A stretch of 64,000 nt of DNA from Neopestalotiopsis rosae (lineage: Eukaryota; Ascomycota; Sordariomycetes; Amphisphaeriales; Sporocadaceae). The stretch is taken from the NCBI GenBank assembly GCA_023078685.1, contig JALGAS010000005.1:3038001-3102000 (forward strand). The letters run 5' to 3'. This document shows, in pieces, positions 11,253-22,542 of the stretch. Positions within the stretch are counted from its first letter, which is position 1. Each line of letters begins with the position of its first letter. The position numbers and the translations under genes were made by a program. The notes under the pieces are model-generated. The model searched no databases and had not been told where the DNA came from. It saw only the letters and a program-made list of their open reading frames with translations.

Positions 11253-13271
11253 CTTGATCTCGAACTCGTATTTCGAGTGGGTTTCGGGACTAATCCCTAA
11301 TAAACGTTCTCTCCTTGCCTGGCCTTCGAGACCGGTGCCGGGCCACGATGGCTTCAAAGAAGAAGCGAAACAAACAGACCAGCCGTTATTGATTAAAGAG
11401 GGATCAACCCTAGAAGTCGCAAAAAAATGAGTGTATCGAATCGAAAGACTGCACACACTCAGTGGTGGACGACGAGTTTCTGGGCACTCGCGAAGATCAC
11501 GGAAGGAGAGGACAGTTTGGAGATCGACGGGCAACTCTTCTGAACATAGGACGGCCAAGCATCCGACTAGGTATAATCAGGAGGAGGGGAATCGATCACA
11601 AACAGAAAGCCCAGGGTACCCAGACTCAGTTTCGCACGGGCATAACAAGGAAAGAAAACGAGCCGGTCGAAGCAGCAAAGGACAGACACGCACTGAAGAG
11701 AAAGAAACACGTCAACCCGGAAGAAGATGAAGAAAGATTTCAGCAATCCACCATGGTGAGAGGATGGGACGAAAATAGGACATTCACCACGCTGAGTGGT
11801 AGCAGACCATTCCCTTTGTTCCATTCTCTTTTGCTGGCGACTACATTACCTACCAGACGTACAGGAATCAGCTACCTAGGTCGTTTTGAAGGGTGGTTTC
11901 GAACCGGGGCAGAGGGACGAATATGGGCCCAGAATCCCGACGAGGGAAGCGATGCGAACTTGATGCTTGACAGCACGAGCTTGTGTCCTTGGAATTCTTG
12001 GATCGAGCCAATAGAGGAGCCAAGACGTCGCCAGGGATGCCGAAATGCCGCCCACCATCGTTCAATGCGGCTCTGACAGCTCTGTGACTAGACTGAGTCT
12101 ATGAAGGTAAAATCTGAATAAAGTTATTGAGCCGCTTAACGGCAGCAGGGGGCCTAATGGGGAGGGAAGCGCAGGGACGGCGGGGGGATTAGTGAGACGC
12201 GCCCCTGACGCAGGCGTGTTTGAGGGCCGGCCAGGGTCTAGACGGGCTGGACTCAAGACACCATCAAAAGGTGTGCAAAGTAGGACATTGCAGATGCATT
12301 GCAGAGCAAAGAGCGAAAAGAAGGCATTAAAGAAAAACATATTTGTTGATACATAAAGTAAGTAATTGCCCCAGCTGCAGTCGTCTTTCATATGACGAGA
12401 AGATGCCCATCGTAATGGCTGAAGCAAAGGTACAATACGTATGAGCTTCAGGTCCGCTCCGTCCACTTGTCTGGTGACCAACCAACAACAGACATGGGCG
12501 CGAGCGCAAAGAGGCCATGGAGATGCACGGCCAAGGTTGCAAAACAAAATTGTGCGCAACGGCTCCAGGAGGAAAAGGAATGGGTTTATCAAACCAATTG
12601 GGCTTGAGTTGATCACAGAAAGGATTTCTCTTCGTCTCTAGCAGCAGCAGCAATGCCTGGGAATTCGTCATCGAGTGAGTTCCCTTACAAGACGGTAATA
12701 CTGCGGTTTCAGTCCAGAGACACAGATGTCGCCAGCATTGTATCGAGCTCTGCTCTGTCCGTCGTGGTTCAGATGAATCCGCCATGGTAATGGAATCGTG
12801 GTACAACCGAAATGTTGTCGTCGTTGGCGCGTAATGAATCTATAATGTAAGATGCAATATAGGTTGCATTCAAAAGAAAGAAAGTATAAAATAAAAATAA
12901 AGGCATGCAGTTCCCAAGGCCACTCAAAATCTGCAGGTATGATGGTGCAAGAAAATCACCATTGGTTGTAGATGCGCCGTTGAATATTTAGAGCCCGGCA
13001 AGAAAAGCTTGGCCTCGAGTTTGACGAGTTTCAGCGTACTCCGGTACAGACCAGGGGGCAGAACATGGCCCGCGCATCGGACATTGCCCGCGGAGAATAA
13101 GAGAGCAACATGACATCGGGTGGTCATGTCAGCGGCCATGGTCTGGCATTGTAGAATTCATATTGCAAGAGCACACCGTGGAATAAGAAAGAAAAAGAAG
13201 ACAAGTTATCCATTTCTTGAACAATACAACTCTAATAGGGAAGAATCCAAAAATAAGGCAAAAGAAATGAG
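11253..13271. other. Intergenic, 2.0 kb, upstream of the secreted-protein gene
   Basis: Long frames exist on both strands (11462-12076 plus, 12062-12616 minus, 12327-12806 minus), but they overlap one another, start with GTG in one case, and show no domain, signal peptide or splice structure. I read the stretch as 5' flanking DNA of the gene at 11252. From about 12.9 kb the DNA becomes AT-richer. Confidence 0.5.
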
Positions 13272-13361
13272 CTCTCGATCGGGGAATTGAACCCCGGTCT
13301 CCAGCGAGTTGAATTATAGTTCATTGACAAGCTGGCATACTGACCACTATACTAATCGAGA
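13272..13361 (-). tRNA. tRNA-Asp (GTC) with an 18-nt intron
   Basis: On the minus strand a full cloverleaf can be folded. The acceptor stem TCTCGAT pairs with ATCGAGA (7 of 7) and the discriminator is G. The D arm reads GTATAGTGGTCAGTAT. The anticodon stem CCAGC/GCTGG encloses TT-GTC-A, and the T arm is CGGGG-TTCAATT-CCCCG. An 18-nt insertion (13307-13324) sits one base after the anticodon, the canonical place for a eukaryotic pre-tRNA intron. The anticodon is at 13326-13328. The B-box form TTCAATTCC also occurs in yeast tRNA-Asp, which supports the identity. Confidence 0.92.
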
Positions 13362-14388
13362 TTTACTTGTTGGTGAGTTCGTTAACACTAACTAGATCAT
13401 GTGGCACAAGATTAGCTTGTGGAGCTCTCGGATTACGATCTCTTCATTTGTGTTTTGCAAGCCAAAGACGGGCCCTGTGATCACATACATTCAATTGATT
13501 AAGAGTTTGTTACGATCCTTTCTTAATTTAACTATTTAGGTTGTCGCATCGGTCCAAAAGTTTGTTGCTTTGCATGTCTTAGTGTTGTTTGAGCATTGAT
13601 GATAAGTTTGGGATCATCATCAACCTGACTTTTGTGACACGCTTACTAAATTGACTGCGACTGGCAGTTCTCACTTCTTTCACCCGGGCTTTCAAGCATT
13701 CGTAGCTATCGATAACCTTTCTTAGAGCCATATGATTTAGATATTTTGATCGGAGTTCTAATTGATGATCTACGCATATCGGGTGAATATGGTCGAGCCG
13801 TGTATCCAATCGTGTTTTTTGTTCCCCTCCAGGATCTTTAGCAAAGACCACCATTTTGCTTGAAATGTGACAATCTCTCAAGGAAATGCAGAAGACGTAT
13901 TAACCAGCTCTGGGAATTATCATATCCCCTTCTTTAATCAATACTTCGATCGCCGTGGAAGAGACTGCCATGCTGAATTTATTCCCAGCGTCAAGGGCTA
14001 GCTATTCAAACAGATCATTACAGACACGCCAGTCGCATCACTTTTATAAAGTGACTGCTATTCCATAGCGGGACAAAATAAGACTCGAGCTGAACATTAT
14101 TGGAGGCCATTAACAGCAAGACTCTTAATATTGCAAACCATTGAAATAACATCTTGAGTCACTGGAAAGAATATTTCTGTTTAACCACATACTTCGTATA
14201 GCAACGTGCAAGACAATTAGTTCTCTCATAATTAGTGCCAGCCACTCACAAGCACGCAAACTAGCAGTCATGCAATTAATGCCTCACCTCAACAAACTCT
14301 TCAACAAGGCAAGTAAAAATATTAAAAATAGAAAGGTCCCATGGGACAAAAACTAATAACAATTCTAGTCAAAATTGACAAAAGAGAT
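13362..14388. other. AT-richer spacer between two tRNA genes, 1.0 kb
   Basis: Noticeably more A and T than the flanking gene regions. One 100-codon minus-strand frame (13579-13881) is present but has no recognisable features. No transposon ends or repeats were seen. Confidence 0.5.
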
Positions 14389-14486
14389 TGCTCAGCCACA
14401 GGATTGAACTGAGGACCTTCGCATGACTTGATATTCCTTGTAATGGAATATTAGTACGACGCTCTAACCAACTGAGCTAGCCGAGC
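14389..14486 (-). tRNA. tRNA-Ile (AAT) with a 24-nt intron
   Basis: The minus strand folds as a tRNA. The acceptor GCTCGGC pairs with GCTGAGC (one G-T pair) and the discriminator is A. The D stem is GCTC/GAGC, the anticodon stem TCGTA/TGCGA, and the loop CT-AAT-A is followed by an intron (14425-14448). The intron segment GGAATAT can pair with the bases covering the anticodon side, the usual pre-tRNA intron hairpin. The T stem CTCAG/CTGTG has one T-T mismatch, so reduced function cannot be excluded. The anticodon is at 14450-14452. Confidence 0.88.
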
Positions 14487-14891
14487 AATTGTTGAAGAAG
14501 AAGCAGCTTATCAAAAGCTATCAAGTATGATGCAAAGAGCTCCACCACAAAAGTAACCTACCCAAACATTCTTCAACCATCAAAATCACCCTTTCTCTTG
14601 TCAATGTTCCTGATGTCAGCAGCTTAATTCGGAAATCAAGCATAGAGTAAAAAGAATTACTTGTGAGCTGTTTCTTGTCCAATACGGCCAATTGTACTGT
14701 AGATATATGTTGTGAATGGCTAGAGAGAGTCATATTCTAAAGACCTAGGTATACAATTTATATACCTGCTGGGAATCTAGGGCATCTATGAAGACGGAAG
14801 TAATGAGTGGACAACAATACCTCACCAGAAGAACGTAATCAATTTCCACATCCCTTCTCACATAGCTTTCGGGTAATAAACAGCCTTACAT
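14487..14891. other. Intergenic, 0.4 kb
   Basis: Between tRNA-Ile and the 3' end of the transporter gene. AT-rich; nothing further recognised. Confidence 0.5.
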
Positions 14892-15239
14892 TTAGACTGC
14901 CGAACCATTCGTCCCACCACTGCTATCATGGCCGACGTGTTCCGCGTGCGCCTTCTCTGCATCCGGGCCAGCACCACCACCGTCACCCCCGGCAACGCTG
15001 GACCGGCGTCGCGCGGCGTGCTGCGCCTCGGGCGTATCGTCGTAGTTGATGAGGAGCTCGCCCTTCTTGCCGTAGCGTCTCGGCTTGGTCCTGGCCACGT
15101 GCACGACGTCGAATACGCCCTTTGCACCGCTCACGTCGTGGAAGATCTCGTCCATTTCCTCCAACGAGCGTCCCGCCTACGTGGATTGGATATGTCAGTA
15201 ATGAAAGGATAGGTATGAGGGGCCGATACAGTTTGAGAG

Positions 15240-15277
<38 letters not shown>

Positions 15278-17129
15278 ACCGTCTCCGGGTAGAAGAAATA
15301 TACGCAGGGTACAATGGCCGCATTAATGCATGCGAAAACGACATAAGTCTTCCACTGAATATTGGCAAAAGCGACAGGTGTGACCATGACGACCTTTCAA
15401 ATGTTAGCAATGAGCTAGGCATCGACTGATGCATTCGAACTTACCATGAAGTTGAAGATCCAATTTGCCGTGGTTGCAATGGCATTTGCCGGTGCTCTGA
15501 TTTGAAGAGGTGTAATCTCTGCCGGGTACAGCCTATATAAGTGATTAGTCCTAGAGGGTCCTCAATTTTGACAAGAAGAAAGGAATTGGAAACTTACCAA
15601 GTCATACCCAGCCAGCCGATAGCGAAGAAGGAGTTGAATACAAACAAGAACACCGCGGCGGCAATACCTGTGCCTGTACTAACATGGGAAGTGGTTCCAG
15701 CGAGGACTGCATCGAAGTTAGTAGGGCTTTCCCCGATGTTTGGTATAGGAACCAAGATAGAAAGTACGCACCTGCCATGGACATGGCTTGCCCAGCCGCT
15801 CCGAACAACATGAGACCTCGTCGGCCGAACTTCTCAATAGTAAAGATGGCGACCCATGAGGCTATGAAATACTCTGTTCCATTGAGCGCAGCCAGTAGCC
15901 GACTGAGAAATCCACTCAACCCGATATTGTTCTCGAAGATGGTAGCCGCATAGTAGGTGATGATGTTGATACCAGAGACTATAGAAGTCCATGATTAGTC
16001 TACAGTCAAGTCTACCGGACGAGGCAACGATGTTCGTAATTGACAAGCCTAAGCATTAGCGTGACAAAGAACTTACTTTGCTGGAACATTTGATTGACAT
16101 AGGCCAGGATTGTCCGGTGAAGATTCCTGCTCTTGTTGCGCTTGAAGCAATCGGCAAAAGATCCCTTCTCCATCTCGAAAACAACATCCTTCATGGCCTT
16201 GTAATCCGCCTGGATGGCGGGGTCCTCGGGCGGCAGCTCAGACAGGGCGCAGAGGACCCGGACGGCCTCCTCGTCGCGGCCCTTGAGAATCAGCCAGCGG
16301 GGGGACTCGGGCAGGCCCGGGATCAGCACGACGATGAAGATGGCCAGGACGATTTGGAAGGCAATGGGGAAGCGCCAGGAGATGGTGGACGGCTCGAGGA
16401 AGGAGAAGCCGAGGTCGATCCAGTACGAGAGCATGACGCCAAAGACGATGAGAGACCCTTCAATCATGACCATTTGTCCTCTTCGGTGGGCCTTGGACGT
16501 TTCTGATTGCCACGTCGGTACCGTAGACGTATTCATGCCATTACCTGTTAGCATATCAAGTGTCAGCAGCACGCTACTTTATGCAATTCTCCGTGGCTAT
16601 AAAGCATCTTACCAAAGCCGGTAATCAGGCGTGAAGCAATGAGTTGACCGAGACTCATGGATGAAGCCTGTATCGCAGCGCCGACAATCATAATGCACGA
16701 TCCGATGAAGATGGTTCTTTTACGACCAAGCATATTGCCCAGCCATATCGTTGCAAGAGCCCCAAAGAAGCAGCCAAGTGTATAGCCGCCGACCGTAATT
16801 CCTGCAACGGTTAGAGAATGTCAGAATGTAGTCACTATTTGGCTTGGAGTATATTTTTGTTGCATACCTTGAATATTAGAAGCTTGAGATGCAGTAGTTC
16901 CTGGGGGAGGGTTCTGCGTGTCTATCTCTGGGAAAATCCTCAAGAACGATGGAAGGGTGAGCAAACCGCCCATGACACCCTGTGATGGTGTAAGCTGCTC
17001 AATCATTCAGGACTAAATGTACGCAATCAGAATTACCTGGTCATAGCCAAAGAGGGCAAAATCTGTGCCTGCAATGACAGCAATGGCCACATTGAGTTTT
17101 GTGCCCGTCAGGCCGTAGTACGGTCTCAT
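14892..17129 (-). CDS. MFS sugar transporter (SP family), nine exons
   Basis: Nine minus-strand exons keep phase throughout: 17129-17037, 16979-16868, 16801-16613, 16544-16077, 15978-15772, 15706-15598, 15532-15445, 15393-15280 and 15176-14892. They encode 554 residues, a normal length. Sugar-porter signatures are complete: FGYDQGVMGG in helix 1, GRKR after helix 2, PESPRWL at the end of the first half, and PETAGRSLEEMDEIF after helix 12. A glycosylation-free N-terminus and a Gly/Ala-rich hydrophilic C-terminal tail flank twelve predicted helices. It is therefore a plasma-membrane proton-coupled or facilitated transporter for a sugar or polyol; the substrate cannot be told from the motifs. 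The last intron carries a 35-base homopolymer. Confidence 0.93.
15240..15274. repeat. Poly-A (poly-T on the gene strand) run of 35 bases
   Basis: An uninterrupted run of A on the plus strand. On the coding strand it is a T run lying just inside the donor of the last transporter intron (15177-15279). It is the longest homopolymer in the window, and its length is likely to vary between isolates and sequencing runs. Confidence 0.95.
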
Positions 17130-18347
17130 CTTGAATAGTTATGAAGCCTTCAGCTTCCGTGTGCGACAGGACTGTCACCGAGTATACTGAGGAAGAAAAC
17201 GACGTAGAACAATCAAGTCCCGAAAAAAGAAAAGCTCCGGGAAACTTCTTTTCAGCCTCGAAACGCCTCTCAATGCAGGTGCACTTGCAAGGACGTCCCT
17301 CGGTTCATATAATCCCAATCAACGTAAGCTGACTTTGGGCAACCCACAAGTTTTTGGCGATCCCATCTCCCGGGGCCAACCAATCTCATCAGATCGCAAT
17401 CGACGTTATCGCTCTTTCTTTTCTCCCACTCCCTCCCCCATGTAATAAATTCTACGGGCAAAACGCGGGGCCCCGCGTGCGGAGTAGGCGGCAATACTAA
17501 GAAAGTGTATTCTATGGGTATCTCTAGGCCCGGGAGACCCAAAAGGGCAATCCGCGAGGCCATTTGAGACTGCGATCTACCATAATCCTAGACCTCTACT
17601 GAGTCAAGCCCGTAGCTTCTCACCAGTGACACGCCGTCATGGAGTAAGAAAAAGTTGAGGCAAAATATGGGGAATGGCACCATGAATGAAAAAAAAAAAC
17701 CCGCAATTGCCAAGTTCCCGGGGTAGAAAGGGTTGCAGTCTGGAGAAAGTGGTTCCTTGGAAAAGGCTGATGCTACCAATTTCCAAGGTGTGCACAGTCG
17801 TTATGATGAGGCGAACTCTTTGCACCATCCAAATTAAGGACGACCTATCGGCAACGGACAGGCCGATAGCAACGGTTGTGCTTTTCGGCATACGCAAAAC
17901 AGTTTTCACTACTTACACACGCAGGCATCATTATTAGTACGTAGTATCTATTCATGGAATACTGGCTTGAAATGGTAATCCGACTACCCTTTATTGCTTA
18001 CCCAAAACCTTTACCATATCAACAAAGGTCTGTCGGTTTTCACCTACAACCAAATACATCAATAATCAAGTAATCGGTCTCCGTGATGACCTCACAGGCT
18101 GACAATGGCTTTGACAGTGCAAAATCGTAGCTATCAAGTGCCAAGCACTGATCATTGCTCACTAGCACTGCCCCAGTCCGAAGGATCCATCGTTCCATAT
18201 TCCCGATAATCTCCTGACGTTTCTCCTCCCTCGCCCGTGTAAGAAAATAGTACAACATAGTATAACACCACTGTTTTGATCGTGACCAAGGTCGATTGAA
18301 GTGAATTTTTCTTGAATACTTATTCACGACAAACTCCATCCACAACC
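17130..18347. other. Divergent promoter region, 1.2 kb
   Basis: Upstream DNA shared by the leftward transporter gene and the rightward small-protein gene. A minus-strand frame of 101 codons (18040-18345) abuts the start of the small gene and looks incidental. No RNA gene was seen. Confidence 0.55.
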
Positions 18348-18787
18348 ATGTCGGACTCCAAGCTAGCTGATCTCAACTCGGCGACCCTGGGCGCCAAGAT
18401 GCCCGAAATCACATTGCCGGATGGCTCAGTCGTGCAAACCGGCACCGTTGGGTAGGTATTTTATGTCCATCTTTTTGGATCCTCTAGACAATCTCGAAAT
18501 TCCTCTTTGGTTTTTTTCAATCTCCTTGAAAACGTGCAGAGATTTGTTATACTTCCAATTGGCTAATCGACCTGTTAAAAAGTGCACTCCTTATCAATAT
18601 CAAGGCCTATAATGAGGCGCATGCCAACGGTGATGAGGCCAAGAAGACCAAGCTGGCAGAAGCAATGCGTGCTTCTCTGCCAATGCTCAAGAGAGTCGGG
18701 TTCTTTGACCTCTTCACGCCAGAGGAATGGATCCAGGGTGATAACGAGGGGAGAAAAGTGGTTGGCAAGCTCGCACTCGAATCTTGA
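18348..18787 (+). CDS. Small conserved protein of unknown function
   Basis: Exons 18348-18451 and 18583-18787 join in phase to give 102 residues. The 131-bp intron starts GTAGGT and ends TTAAAAAG. The protein is soluble and begins MSDSKLADLNS. A block MPEITLPDGSVVQTGTVGAL precedes a helical region rich in Lys, Glu and Ala, and the C-terminus is VVGKLALES. I recall fungal and bacterial small proteins with the same PEITLP...TGTVGALL...LKRVG pattern grouped as a domain of unknown function, but I cannot name it with certainty. No catalytic residues are evident. Confidence 0.75.
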
Positions 18788-19228
18788 ATCTTTGCTTTTG
18801 CCAGCTTCGTCTGATCAAGAAGAACTTGTAAAGGACTTCTTAATTATGTTACTAGATGTTCCATCTATTTGGAAACTCATAATTGGTTTGTCACATAGAG
18901 CATAATGATACTCTCTTCTCCAACAAGGTACTAGCATTACTTTTCTCAGTTTTGCGTCGTTATATTAATACATGTCGTATTTCTCGTCCATATGCTCATT
19001 ATAATTAGACAGACACAAGTCCATAAGACAAGGTGCTGAAAATTTTCCAACGCTTTCAATCAAGGACACCCCTTTTCCAGTGACGTGCATTGTTTGCGGT
19101 GATGATCTGAATTCAATCGTGATCAGCGGATGCGGCCACTATGTGCCACAAATGTGGTTCTTGCGCAGCTCCACTGTTGCGAATAATCCTACAAGCCGGC
19201 AAATCTGCACTTCTCTACGTCGCTGTTC
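18788..19228. other. Intergenic, 0.44 kb, with a RING-like relic
   Basis: 3' flanks of two converging genes. It contains the broken zinc-finger-like coding stretch listed separately at 19023-19200. Confidence 0.5.
19023..19200 (+). pseudogene. Possible relic of a RING/IBR-type zinc finger
   Basis: Reading from 19023 gives an open frame with CIVCGDDL and then SGCGHY. After a shift by one base at about 19143 the next frame continues CHKCGSC. Together the spacing C-x2-C, C-G-H, C-x2-C resembles the first part of a RING or IBR finger split by a frameshift. No start, no second half and no splice sites were found, so this looks like a remnant and not a gene. The evidence is motif spacing alone. 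Confidence 0.3.
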
Positions 19229-19942
19229 TTAAGAGTACTGTGGCGGTCTCTGATTCTGCATCTCAACACCGTACGTAGCGTCTTGGGGCTTCTGATGAGA
19301 TACGGCCGAGTTGGGGCTAGGCGATCTGTAGGCGGTGTCGTTGAAAGGGTTCAACTGGGGGCCACCGTAGGCGTATCCAGCCTGCTGAGGAGGAGGAGGA
19401 GCCATGCCGCCAGCCTCGACGTGCTGGTGAGCCGCGGCGGAGGCGTAGTTGCCGCGGTTGTCGAGCGTGCCCTTGCGCAGGCGGTGCGTGAACCGGGCGC
19501 CCATGACGAGCTGGCTCAGGGCCGTTGAGACGAGGATGACGCTCAGCAAGAAGTCGAGCCAGCCGGCGTTGCCCTGGGCGGCGCTGACAATGGCCAGAAT
19601 CAGGTAGGCGCCCCAGGCGGCCGTCTTGAGCACGGCGAGCACGAGCAGGGCGACGGGGCTCAGGACGCGGCGCGCGTACAGCACGCACTCGACAATGTCA
19701 AAGACGATTGTGCAGATGGCAAAGATGAGGATGACGCTGCCGGTCGCCGCGGCGTAGGTGATGAGCTGGTCGGTGCTGTAGCCATAGTAGCTGTAGTCCA
19801 GGTCCTGTTTGTTCTCCTTGACGTAGGCCGCCGCCGCTAGGAGTAGGCCGGCTGCGATTGCGAATACGCCTGCTGCTAGACACTGGAGGATCCAGATTGG
19901 TACGAGCTGGCGCTTATGCCACAAGCCCTCGTAGCGACGCAT
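19229..19942 (-). CDS. Four-helix membrane protein (MARVEL-like topology)
   Basis: A single exon of 237 residues. Four hydrophobic segments lie at roughly residues 16-38, 62-88, 95-120 and 128-148, then a cytosolic tail of about 85 residues rich in Pro, Gln, Tyr and Ser (for example APPPPQQAGYAYGG). The N-terminus is basic (MRRYEGLWHKR). The layout resembles fungal MARVEL-type proteins of the plasma membrane, but I see no diagnostic motif, so the family is inferred from topology. The gene is unusually GC-rich compared with its flanks, which suits a well-expressed gene. Confidence 0.8.
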   Translation of the reverse strand: MRRYEGLWHKRQLVPIWILQCLAAGVFAIAAGLLLAAAAYVKENKQDLDYSYYGYSTDQLITYAAATGSVILIFAICTIVFDIVECVLYARRVLSPVALLVLAVLKTAAWGAYLILAIVSAAQGNAGWLDFLLSVILVSTALSQLVMGARFTHRLRKGTLDNRGNYASAAAHQHVEAGGMAPPPPQQAGYAYGGPQLNPFNDTAYRSPSPNSAVSHQKPQDATYGVEMQNQRPPQYS

Positions 19943-21323
19943 TTTCTGTTGTGTGGTGTGAAAAATTAGACTTGCGCAAATGCAAGAAGAGATCGTTTAT
20001 TGGTTCGTTTCCGAATTCCCTTCCCTCCTTGGTAAACGACTGGTGTGTTGCTTGATATTTCCAACGATGTGAATCCGCGTAGAGAGGAAACGAAGTGTTA
20101 TGTATCGATGGATGGATACAGTTGGAAATAGACAAGAAAAATGGTCAAGACCAGAATGAAGGGGAAAATTTCTTCACGACGCACTGGAGAGGTGTGGCTG
20201 CACCTTATGTATATAAAAGGAGGAACTTCATTGAGTCAAAAAACGAGAACCTTTGGAACCTTGCCGCCCAAGTGGGCTGTGACTGACTGCTACCTAGAGA
20301 TGGTGGGCTGGTGGATGGAAACGGCCTATGGCGCAGCGCTGTGAATGGACGGCTGGGACCAACGAGGACTCACCTTGGCCCGCTTATTATGGTTAATTTA
20401 GAGTCCTTTTCCACTCAAGCCACTAGCCTGGGGACTGCCAAGGGGTCGCTAGAATGTAGTGTGCTGCTGTGTGTAAGCAGTATGCTGTAGTGGGCAAAGC
20501 TTGCTGTCAGAACCCTGTGGATTGTACCCATTAATGCCTTGCATGCATGTAAACAAAGCTAGAGCTTTTCAGCTTTGTGTTTCTCAAGGATACCTTTCTC
20601 AAGGCCTGATCTTCATTATTTTTGAACCACCTTGAAAGTATCGTCGCTATCATATCTATCATGAGTATGATAAACATGGTTCTCTTTGTCTCTGCATCGG
20701 AAATGAGCGACTCCAGAACAAAACGGCGGAGAGGCCAGATTGGGCTGAGCTAGATAACGGTGAAATTGCTGTCATGGTGTTACCTTGATCCAAGACGCCA
20801 AGCAGCGGCACAGCACTTCTGTCGATGTTGTGGCACAGAGAGGCGCATTTGTAGATCTGTCACGTCATGCGTTCCTGACTGTGAACACTCGGTCAATTCT
20901 TCAGGTAGATCGTCAGAAGTGAGAGGCAGACACTGCCACTCTCCAGAGCTGTAGGGCGTCGGGCCAAAGGTGGCTTATCTAAGACTTCACGATAGTCGAT
21001 GCCTATCATACAACGACTACATACCAACGAAAAGGCCAAGATATTGGCGACCCACTCTCCACTTCATGATCTGTCAGATGATTTTACAATTTTCGTCACA
21101 ACAACGCATGGCCACTCAAGGTTCACATTCCTTGCATAATGGAAGGATCAAGCAAATGCATTGCTGTTTCTAGACTGTCTTGAGATGTCATTATGCATAG
21201 AAAACCTACATACTCCGTAAGCAGGTAACCTTTGCCGCAATTTTTCCCTTTGTTGCCAAAGCGTTACACGTAAGCGGGGGCAGTGAGCGAAGAATTAGAG
21301 GAGCTTCTGCAGAACACGGACCC
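19943..21323. other. Intergenic, 1.4 kb
   Basis: 5' flank of the four-helix protein and 3' flank of the type I membrane protein. A plus-strand TATATAAAAG near 20210 is not followed by any rightward gene. Short frames only. Confidence 0.55.
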
Positions 21324-22542
21324 TTACAGCCTGTCTTGTTCTTGTCTTCTCATCTCATCCCGGAAGTAGTTGCGTTCACCGTCCGCAACTCTCTCACGGC
21401 CGTCTCTGTTACCAGTCTGCTGCTGGAACTCCATTCTCCTATCTTCGGTTGGAGTGCCAGCCAGACTACCGAGTGCATCGCTATCGCGTCTCGGGAGATC
21501 AATGTAGTGAGTGTTGGTCGGCTCGTCGCGGTAGACCTGGCCACCGCTGGCCACGATCTCACGCTCCATCAACTGGACACGCTCCGCGGCCTTTTGCTCC
21601 TTCTGGCGCTTGGTAAGTCCACTGCTGGGCTTTTTACCAAGACCGTGGCCGAAGCGAGTGCGCGACATGACGTTGCCGAGAGTGATTCTGCGCTGCTTCT
21701 TATTCCAGAGACAAGTACCAAAGAGGCAGATGATAACAAAACCAAAGATGACGGGTAGACCAATGTACAAGGCGGCTCCGTTGGGCAATTTTGCAGGCTC
21801 TGCGTGGTAAACTGGAGTGTTGGTGATCAGAACAGTCGGTCCCTTGTAAGACTTGCTGCTAGTGCTACTTGTCACGTTGACAGCAGTGATTTGCGTGGTA
21901 ATGTTGACACCTGATTTGCCATTCATGAGGCTCTTGTCGACTGTCAAGGCCCAGAATCCCCACGATGCCACCATTTTGTCCGACTGGAAAGCCTGAGTGG
22001 TGGTCTCACCAGTGGTCTGGTTAATGTAGTTTCCTTGAATCTGGATAGTTGTGTTGGCAGTGAAGTAGGAGCTGTCCCAGATGACTGTGTATTTCAATCA
22101 GTATCGAGTCGAGTCAAACATGGCAAAACCAGGCTTCAAAAATCAACTTACAGTAATAGGTAGTACCCGGGTACAAGTTCGAGCCGTCATTTGGAGAACA
22201 CCAAGGCGCGTCGGCTCCATCCTTGTTGTTGCACACGCCAAAAGAGCCAGCGCCGTCAGTAGCTGTAGCGGTAGCTATCGGTGCAGAGCCAGTGCTCGTG
22301 GTGATCTTGCCATAGCTTGTCTGTGTGAAGACGGTGCCGGTAATATCATTTGGAGCAGCAGAGACGGTAGAGGTGACGCCATCGACTGTCGTCACGTAAG
22401 GCGTCACGGTAGAAGCAGTGCCAGAGTCGTCAACCGTGACCCAAGGTGTGAGCCCATCAGTTGTCCTGGCCCGGATGTTGGGCATGGAAAAGACCGACGT
22501 TGCCAAGAAGGCGATGGCGGCCAAAGAGGTGGTGCTCCGCAT
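21324..22542 (-). CDS. Secreted-type single-pass membrane protein, stress-sensor-like
   Basis: Exons 22542-22152 and 22084-21324 join in phase to give 383 residues. A signal peptide (residues 1 to about 19, ending VFSMP) and an Arg-containing pro-like segment lead to a Thr/Ser/Val-rich ectodomain. This carries a Cys pair region (FGVCNNKDGADAPWCSP) and several N-x-T sites. One membrane helix (about residues 231-255, from GAALYIGLPVIFGF) is followed by a basic stop-transfer run (NKKQRR) and a charged cytoplasmic tail of about 120 residues. The topology is that of fungal type I surface proteins and wall sensors, but no WSC or other named domain is present. The function is unknown. Confidence 0.85.

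Noticed and set aside
11462..12076. 204-codon plus-strand frame
   Set aside because: Starts with GTG, has no domain or signal peptide, and lies in the 5' flank of the secreted-protein gene; charged, low-information composition.
12062..12806. Two overlapping minus-strand frames of 184 and 159 codons
   Set aside because: They overlap in different frames, have no motif or splice structure, and neither looks like a known protein.
18040..18345. 101-codon minus-strand frame next to the small conserved gene
   Set aside because: Lies in the shared promoter region, ends three bases before the start of a better-supported gene, and has no features. A QCLALD string shared with the frame at 149-616 is too short to mean anything.
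20206..20216. TATATAAAAG on the plus strand
   Set aside because: No rightward gene follows within 4 kb, so it cannot be tied to a promoter.
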